From positions 1 to 5,707 of the forward strand of contig JAICXU010000252.1 in assembly GCA_025934595.1 (NCBI GenBank): a stretch of 5,707 nucleotides of DNA, given 5' to 3'. Both the position numbers and the translations under genes were made by a program. Each line of letters opens with the position of its first letter. Position 1 is the stretch's first letter. Source of the DNA: Polyangiaceae bacterium (GTDB taxonomy: Bacteria > Myxococcota_A > Polyangia > Polyangiales > Polyangiaceae). Below, in pieces: positions 1-5,707 of this stretch. The notes under the pieces were generated by a model. The model saw only the letters and a program-made list of their open reading frames with translations. It ran no database searches and was not told where the DNA came from.

Positions 1-3000
1 CGAGCTGCGCCTGTTCCGCGAGGAGCGTTGCGAGCTCCGCGCTTTGCTCGCCCGCGGACAAGAGCTCGACGAGCGCAGCGACCGTACGCGCGTCGCGCGG
101 CTCCTCGCGCAAGTTCGCTCGCAACGTCTCGATGGCAGCTTCCGATCGACCCAAATCCGATTGCAAATGCGCGGCTTCGAGGCGCAACAGGATTCGTGCA
201 GCGGGGTCGCTCGCGATCGCAATCTGCTTCTCGCGCAGCGCGAGCAGCTCCTCGCGACGTCCGAGCGAAGCGTAGAGCGAGACCAGCTCACGCGCCGCGC
301 TCGTGTCGGACGAATCGGAGTCGAAAAGGCTTCGAAATAGCTCGATTGCGCGCTCGAGATCGCCGAGACGATCGACCGAAACGCGCGCCGCTCGATGCAG
401 CATCGCGCGCGTCGTGTCGAGCTCGAACGGCAAGCGTGCGGCCTCCACGAGGAGATCGACGATGCGCTCGGCGTCGCCTTCCTCGTTGTAGATGCGAACG
501 AGCTCGTCGACGGCCCAACGTGCATAGCTGTCGGGGCCGCTCGCACCGCCGGAAGTCACTCCGTTCGGCTCGCTCGTTCCGATCCAGCGATCGGTAGCGA
601 GCTTCAACAATTTTTCGAGGATCGATTTCGCGAGCGCGCGATCCGCGATCGCGCTCGTTGCGATCTCCGCTGCCTCGCGTAGCAAATCGAGGTCTCCGCC
701 GGTCGCTTGCGAAAGTCGCAGCAAGCTGTCGACGAGGGGACGGCCTTTCGCGCGACGTTGCAGTTGGGCGAGCGCGCCGAGCAGACCCGCATTGGCGGGA
801 TCATGGGCAAGCGCCCTCGTGAACGCGGCCTCGGCGCTGTCGGGATCGCCGCGTCGATCGCGATGCCACTCCGCGACTTTCGCTTCGAGATCGCGTCCGA
901 TGTGCGGCAGAAGATCGTTGCGCTCGGCGATCGCGGCTGCGAACGCGCCGGTGATCCCGTCCCACGCGGCTGGCGCCGAAGCGACCGCTTCGAGCTCCGC
1001 GAACAAATCTTCGACGAGCTCGCCCGTCGCCATCGCATGTTGCACGATGACCTTCGCGGCCGCGTCCCATCGCATCGCCGGCCCTGCCACGCGAACCGCG
1101 GCGAGCGTCGCTTCGATGTCGTGCGGCGAATCGGACGCCGCTCGCATGTACGAGCTCAGCGCGCCTCGAGGATCGTCGAGGCGTCGCTCGAGCGCCGAGC
1201 CCAAGTGCAGTCGCAAACGCGTGAGGAGCTCGGCTTGTCGTTTCGGAATGGGCGCGTTCGGATCGGCGCCGTGAAACGCCGCTTCGAGCCGATCGATCGT
1301 CGCGCGATGAACATCCGCGAACGCGCGCCAGCCATCGACCGCCTCCGCCAATCGGAAAAGCGAGCTCTCGACCTCCGCGTCGTGAGGGGCGACCGAAAAT
1401 GCGCGGCACACGTACGAAAAGCTCGAAGGCAGATCCTCCGCGCGCACTTCTGCGATCGCCGCCGCCTCTTTCAAGATCGCGACTTGTTGCTCGGCATCGC
1501 TCGTCGCAAGCAAGCGATGCTCGGTGAGCTCGATGACCGGTTGCCACGCGTCGGTCGCCTTGTACGTCGCGAGCAGCACGCGAACCGCCTCGGCGCGATG
1601 CTCGTCGCGATCGAGGAGGGCTTGCGCACCGCTCAGCGCGCCCGGCTCGTTCGGATCGGCAGTGAGAGCCGCCTCGTAATTCGCGAGCGCAGACGATGGG
1701 TCCCCGAGACGCTCGCGTTGCACGTCGCCGAGCTGTCTCAAGAGAGTCGCGCGCGAGTCGTTGCCGTGCGCGCGCTTGGCGGCTTCTTCCAGGAGCGTCG
1801 CGAGCTCCGGCCAGCGCTCGCTCGCGCGGAGCATTCCCGCGAGGGCGAGCGTGCTTTGATCGTCGGGCCCGAAGTCGGCTTCGATCGCACGCCACGCGCC
1901 GATGGCTTCCGGTCCGTCGTGCAGCTCGTCGCTGTAAATGTGTGCAATGCGCACGCGATCGGCGCGACGTTTTTCGGGCAGCTGCGTGGCGTCGGCCCTG
2001 CGCGTGAGCGCGGCCACGAGAGGACGCCATCGCTTGCTCTGCTCGAGGAGCGCGACGAGACCGTTGAGCGCTTCGGCGTCCGCCGCATCGATCGCGAGAC
2101 AGGCTTCCCATGCCGCGATGGCGCGCTCTTGCTCGCCGATCTCCGCCGCGAGCTTCGCGGCTTCGCCGAGCGCGCGACGTCGAGGCGCCACGTCGTGCTC
2201 GAGCTCGCTGATCCGCTCGAGGACGTTCAGGCGCTCGCGCTGTCGTCCCGCTGTTTCGAGGAGAGGATCGAGTCGCCGTGATGCCGCAAGCGATGCGTCG
2301 GCGCTCACGTCCGGCGTTCCCAATACCCGCAAATAAAGCTCGATCGCGCGTGTCGGATCCGAGAGGCGCTCTTCGTGCACGAGCGCGGCTTGCATCAGCA
2401 AGTCGACACGCACGCCGTCGTCGGTGCAGTCCTCCGCCGCGTTCGTGAGGACCTCGGCGACGCGATCGAAGCGGCCGACCTTCGCGCCGATCCGCGCGAG
2501 CGCTTCGCGATGCTCGACCTCGTCCGGATCCAGCGTGACGAGGGCCACGTAATGCTCGAGCGCCGATGCATCGAGGCCGAGCTTCACGTAGAGCTCCGCG
2601 ATCTGACGATGCCGGCGAATGCGCTCTTTGACGCTCTTCACCGCCTCGAGCTCGACCTCGAGCACCTTCGCGAGATCGGCGTCGCGCTCGGTCTGCAAAT
2701 AATGCTCTTTCAAGAGCGCAGCGGCGCGCTGGCGCACCGGAATTTTCTTCGCGCGATTGCGCGGCGGGATCACCGAATCGCGTGGCGGCTTGTCGCCAGG
2801 CGCGGCTTCGCTCATCGGCGGCGGCAGCATCGACTCGCGCGGCGCTTGTCCGCGCGGCGCGATCTCGAGGATGCGCTCCAAAATTCCGACGACCTGGACG
2901 CGCATCGGCGCCGACGGCTCGCCGAGCGCGGCGATCGCCGGAGACTCGCGTGGATCGGGCGCGATCACTTCTTCGACGACGGCGAGCGCCGCTTGCGGAT

Positions 3001-5707
3001 CGCCCAAATGCTCCAGCGACATTTGCGCGATGCGAATGCGCGTCTCCCGCGCCTCTTTCGCGCCGAGCGTCGAGAGCTGCGACGAAAGGAGCGAGATGAG
3101 CTCGCGGTAGCGACCATGTCGCTCGTAGAGGCGCTCGAGCGACGCCATGATCCGCGCATTTTTCGGCTTCAGCGCGAGCAGCTGCTCGAGGTACCCAATC
3201 GCACGCTCGGAGTGATTCGCGAAATCCTTCGCGACCTGTGCGGCGTCTTCGAGCAGCTCGATCTTGCGCGCCTGTGACGCGGTGCCGATCGCGCGATCGT
3301 AAAGGTTGAACATGTCGTCCCACTGCTCGCGTGCGTCGAACAGCAGCTTCAGTCGATCGAAGGCCCAATCCGCCGCCGGATCGATCGCGAGCACGCGCTC
3401 GAGGACGCCGACGACACGTTGGGTGTCGTCGAACCATTCTTCGTGGAACGCGACCGCCCGCTGCCCGAGCTCCTGCGCGTCTTCCGGCGTCAGCGTCTTG
3501 CCGATCACCATGAAATAGGAATCCGCGACTCCACCTGGCGTCTTCAGCTCGCGCGCGAGCTCCTCGGCCGTGTCCCACAGCTTGAGGCTCGCCGGATGCT
3601 CCTCGACGGCGCGAAGCGTGGTGAGAAGCGCAGCATCCGCTTTTCCTTGCTCGCGTTGGAGCGAGATGAGCTCCTCGAACCAAGCGAGGCGCTTTTCGGG
3701 ATCCGCGGCAGATGCGTTCTCTTCGGAGATCAGATTGTTCAAAATATTGATTCGCGCGTCAGCGTCTTTCACGCGGCCTCGTGCTTTCTCGAGCGCTGCT
3801 GTCGCACGCGCCGCTTGTTCCGGCGTATGGAGGAGCCGTGCCATCAGGATGATCGCATCTGCATCGTCGGGCGCTTCGTCGAGAAGGCCCGATAGGGATT
3901 GAAAAGCGTCGTCGAGCTGAGAGCCTCGCTCGATGAGAATCGTGGAAATGTCGAGATCGAGCGTTCGGCGTTGCGCGCCATCGGCGCGATCGCGCTGGGC
4001 GACGAGCGCAGCTACTGCGCCGCCGACGTCACCCGCAGCGAGCGTGAGACGCGCGACGGCAGCCGTGGCTTCCGTATTTTCGGCGTCGATCTCGAGCACG
4101 CGCCGGTTCGTCGCGAGCGCGCGCTCTGGATCGTTCAAGATCGATTCTTCCGCCCGCGCACATGCCAAGAGCGCTGCGATTTTCTCGTCGTCGGTCTTGG
4201 CTTGCGAAGCGCGCCATGCGAGGAGCCAGCGGCGGTCTTCTTTTCGCGCGTCGGTGGGCTCGGCCAAATCCAAAAGCTTCTGGAAGGCCGCAGATGCCTC
4301 TTGTCGGTCGGCGGGCCCCACGTGGGGATCTTGAAGAAGCCCGCGATAGATGGCCGCCGCGTTCTCGTGGCGGCCTGATTCCTTGCAGAATACACGCGCT
4401 TTGGCGAGCAAGAGATCGCCCGAAAGAGGCGCTTCCGGCTCGAGCGCCGCGAGCTCGCGATCGACCGCGCGCGCGAATGCCGTCGTCGCGCCGGCGAGGC
4501 TCGCCCACTTTTCGAATGTCGCGAGCGTGTCGCGCGCTTGCGGGTCGAGGCCGAACGCGCGCGCGGCTGCCTCCGTGGCGCCCGAGGGATCGCCGAGCTT
4601 CTCGGCCAGGACGTTCGAGAGACGAAGCAAGATCGAGACGCGGGCGGGGTCCGTCGTGGCTGCCTCGACGAGCACGGCGTAGAGATCCGGCAGCGCCGTC
4701 CATTTCTCTTGCGTCTCGTAGATCGCGGCGAGATTTTCGATCGTCTCGGGATCGAACGCCGAGATCTTGCGAACGCGATCATAGAGCTTCGCCGCCGTGT
4801 CGAGCTCGTTCGACTCGAGCGCGATCTTCGCGGCGCGCTTCCACGTTTCGATCGCGGCGGCCGAATTCCCTTGCCGGTCTTTGTAGACGGCGCCGAGCTT
4901 GTCGAGAGCAGCGACGGCGTCCGCCGGATCGCCCGCGAGCGAGGCGCGTCGATCGAGCGATGCCGCGAGCAGGCTCTGATCCCCTATTTTTTCCGCCACT
5001 CCATCGATCGCGTCGAGATCTGCGGCTTCGACGAGCGGGTCGCTCAAGATGGCGCCGGAATGCATCGCCGCCTCGCTCGGCTGACCGCTCTCGGCCGCGA
5101 CCTCCGCAATGCGTATGCGAATCCCGAGCGCGTCGCGGCCGGTCGCATCGTGCAGCGCCTCTTCGAGAAGAGCGACCAAGTTCGGCCATGCTTCCACCTC
5201 CGCGAAGAGCTCGGAGAGCGCCGCGAAGGCATCTCGATCGCTTTTGTCTTCGTTCAGCGCGGCGCGATACGCCTGGATCGCCGTCGAACGGTCGTTCATC
5301 TCGTGCCATGAGAGCGCGGCGATCGCGTGAAGCAGCCGGCGGCGTTGCTCGCGATCCGATTCGCGCGCCAGCGCTTGCGAATAGAGCTGAATGCGTTCCT
5401 CGGGGCTTCCTTGATCACGAAGCAGCGCGTCGACGCGCCCGAGCAAGTCGTTCGACGAAGGATCGAACGCGAGCGCGCGACGATAAACCTCGAGCGCGCC
5501 TTGTACGTCGCCCGCCGCCGCGAGCGCGTCGCCGGTGTGACGCGCGAGCAAAAAAAGAGCCTGGCTGTCGACTTGCCGATCGCCGAGAGCCTTCTCGAAA
5601 ATTCCGGCGCTCCGATGCACCTCACCGTCGCGCGACAGAACCTGCACGCGCTCGATCCACGATTCCAGCGGCTCCATCGATGCCGTCGCTTCAGCGAGAC
5701 CACGACC
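1..5707 (-). CDS. Giant TPR-repeat protein, internal fragment (no start or stop in window)
   Basis: One frame, read from base 5707 down to base 2, has 1902 sense codons and no stop. The product is rich in Ala, Leu, Glu, Arg and Asp, with only five Cys. It shows recurrent helix-pair units of TPR type: small residues at the A8/A20/A27-like positions and a Pro after the second helix, for example residues 1333-1352 (LGDPSSALANYEAALTADPN), 63-83 and 371-389. TPR solenoids bind other proteins, so a scaffold role is inferred; partner and pathway are unknown. No signal peptide, transmembrane segment, kinase motif or catalytic motif is visible. The in-frame ATG at bases 5675-5677 (residue 11) lacks a purine-rich ribosome site, and the frame stays open upstream of it, so I do not take it as the start. 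Length and composition suit the very large TPR proteins of myxobacteria. Myxococcus AgmK is a large TPR protein of this general kind, but I cannot claim orthology. The coding call is very secure, the TPR call strong, and the function open. Confidence 0.95.
2..526 (-). other. Protein region: third TPR stretch, continues past the window (residues 1728-1902)
   Basis: Helix pairs resume with WAVDELVRIYNEEGDAERI (1731-1749), then LGDLERAIELFRSLFDSDS (1781-1799) and DLGRSEAAIETLRANLREEP (1851-1870), the last two about 70 residues apart. Between them the closing helix reads REELLALREKQIA (1818-1830), without the Trp seen in earlier units. The last residues visible, ELATLLAEQAQL, are again a closing helix in mid-unit, so the solenoid clearly carries on beyond base 1. 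No stop codon and no change of composition marks an approaching C-terminus. Confidence 0.75.
527..583 (-). other. Protein region: Gly/Ser-rich spacer (residues 1709-1727)
   Basis: Nineteen residues (ITSEPNG-like composition with a GGASGP core at 1720-1725, rich in Gly, Ser, Thr and Pro) interrupt the helices between LLKLATDRW (1700-1708) and the helix beginning SYARWAVDELVRIY (1727-1740). It is probably a loop or short hinge between TPR sub-arrays. A DRW motif before it and ARWA after it place Trp residues on both sides. The spacer is shorter than the Pro-rich linker and carries no repeated motif. Confidence 0.55.
584..2737 (-). repeat. Protein-level tandem repeat: second TPR array, ~72-residue double units (residues 991-1708)
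   Basis: After the linker the helical pattern resumes with RQRAAALLKEHYLQTERDA (992-1010). Recurring unit cores are LGLDASALEHYVALVTLDP (1043-1061), LSDPTRAIELYLRVLG (1115-1130), GEQERAIAAWEACLAID (1191-1207), HDGPEAIGAWRAIEADFG (1263-1280), LGDPSSALANYEAALTADP (1334-1352), DDPRGALSSYMRAASDSP (1511-1528) and GDPDSAEAAFTRALAHDP (1620-1637). From 1043 to 1334 the cores recur every 71-74 residues, which corresponds to two helix pairs per unit. Beyond 1352 the spacing grows to about 87, 89 and 109. A Trp at the closing helix recurs at 1227, 1299, 1388, 1460 and 1547. The repeat exists at protein level only; the DNA copies have diverged and I see no long exact DNA repeat. Confidence 0.75.
2738..2857 (-). 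other. Protein region: Pro-rich linker with duplicated PR[E/D]S motif (residues 951-990)
   Basis: About forty residues break the helical pattern and are rich in Pro, Arg and Ser. The segment holds two related nine-residue motifs, PRESMLPPP (956-964) and PRDSVIPPR (975-983), 19 residues apart. A basic stretch, RNRAKK (983-988), follows the second. The composition predicts disorder, so this is probably a flexible hinge separating two TPR solenoids. Each motif has a Ser two residues after an Arg (R-x-S), which would suit a basophilic Ser/Thr kinase; that reading is speculative. The frame is open across the linker and codon use does not change, so it belongs to the same gene. Confidence 0.8.
2858..3487 (-). 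other. Protein region: regular TPR block preceding the linker (residues 741-950)
   Basis: Three well-formed units follow each other about 70 residues apart: DDTQRVVGVLERVLAIDP (760-777), NHSERAIGYLEQLLALKP (831-848) and LGDPQAALAVVEEVIAPDP (901-919). Between them lie aromatic closing helices at W796 (QWDDMFNLYDRAI) and at the equivalent Y867 (RYRELISLLSSQL). The segment DWAFDRLKLLFDAREQWDDM and the following ELLEDAAQVAKDFA are the least degenerate sequence in the window. From memory of myxobacterial TPR proteins they look like the most conserved part of this family; this is recollection, not a search result. The block ends at residues 938-950 with a helix (VVGILERILEIAP) that leads straight into the proline-rich linker. 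Confidence 0.7.
3488..5617 (-). other. Protein region: first degenerate TPR array (residues ~31-740)
   Basis: This is a run of amphipathic helix pairs with weakly conserved TPR spacing. Clear units end in an Asp-Pro-like turn: GDVQGALEVYRRALAFDP (66-83), DRSTAIQAYRAALNEDK (139-155), LGDPSGATEAAARAFGLDP (371-389) and DPERALATNRRVLEIDA (526-542). Several units close with an aromatic helix of the form W..L...L, at W174 and W336. Between roughly residues 395 and 740 the pattern is poorer and the units are less evenly spaced, so repeat boundaries there are uncertain. The segment at 262-400 (two or three helix pairs around RVRKISAFDP and KWTALPDLYAVL) is the most regular part. The region probably forms a right-handed superhelix that binds other proteins. 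That is family knowledge applied by inference. Confidence 0.75.

Noticed and set aside
2741..2750. Short AT-rich stretches (near 2696-2750, 3725-3750 and 4980-4992) as possible promoters or gene boundaries
   Set aside because: The TPR frame runs through all of them with normal residues (KKIP, RINILNN and AEKIGD), so they are ordinary coding variation in a GC-rich gene.
2375..3277. A 300-codon plus-strand frame with fairly balanced composition
   Set aside because: It is codon-aligned antisense to the TPR gene. Its Leu/Arg/Asp helices mirror the sense helices, and it has no ribosome site or domain. The minus frame gives coherent repeats over the same bases.
801..3683. A 960-codon minus-strand frame in a different register from the TPR gene
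   Set aside because: The product is extremely Arg-rich, with runs of R/A/G and no hydrophobic periodicity or recognisable domain. It overlaps the TPR frame completely. It is the usual out-of-phase shadow of a GC-rich gene.
4978..5000. T-run CCCCTATTTTTTCC as a terminator
   Set aside because: There is no GC-rich stem next to it on the matching strand, and it lies inside the open frame, coding for AEKIGD.
4538..5311. A 257-codon plus-strand frame
   Set aside because: It has the same antisense register as the other plus-strand frames. It is Arg-rich, with no recognisable fold, and lies fully inside the TPR gene.
5675..5677. In-frame ATG (residue 11) as the start of the protein
   Set aside because: The bases before it hold no purine-rich ribosome site, the frame is open to the window edge, and the sequence on both sides reads as the interior of a helical repeat protein.
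1..5707. CRISPR array, insertion sequence, tRNA or rRNA
   Set aside because: I found no regularly spaced exact repeats, no terminal inverted repeats, no transposase motif and no RNA-gene sequence on either strand.

Overview
The window is GC-rich, with strong G/C preference at third codon positions (GCG, CTC, GAG, ATC and CGC dominate). It holds no intergenic space that I can identify. One reading frame on the minus strand is open from base 5707 to base 2, giving 1902 codons without a stop. Translated by hand, it is an Ala/Leu/Glu/Arg-rich, almost cysteine-free solenoid of degenerate tetratricopeptide (TPR) repeats. Neither the start codon nor the stop codon lies in the window, so this is an internal slice of a gene longer than 5.7 kb, coding for a protein larger than about 200 kDa. 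GC-rich giant TPR proteins with repeat units of this type (LGDP..AL..Y..AL..DP) are typical of myxobacteria (Myxococcota, particularly the Polyangiales/Sorangium side). I infer that source from the style of the sequence, not from a database match.

Layout in the direction of translation, right to left. Bases 5617-3488 carry a degenerate TPR array (window residues about 31-740). Bases 3487-2858 carry a more regular block (residues 741-950). Bases 2857-2738 code for a Pro-rich, probably disordered linker containing a duplicated nine-residue motif (residues 951-990). Bases 2737-584 carry a second TPR array built on a period of about 72 residues (residues 991-1708). Bases 583-527 code for a short Gly/Ser-rich spacer, and bases 526-2 for a further TPR stretch that runs out of the window.

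The likely role is a protein-protein interaction scaffold. No enzymatic domain, signal peptide, membrane segment or catalytic motif is visible in the part shown, so partner and pathway remain unassigned. Long open frames on the plus strand, and a long Arg-rich frame on the minus strand in another register, are shadows of this gene caused by codon bias. I saw no RNA gene, mobile element, CRISPR array, promoter or terminator. I do not see a new multi-gene system here. The points worth a second look are the repeat architecture, the linker motif and an excess of the palindrome CGATCG.
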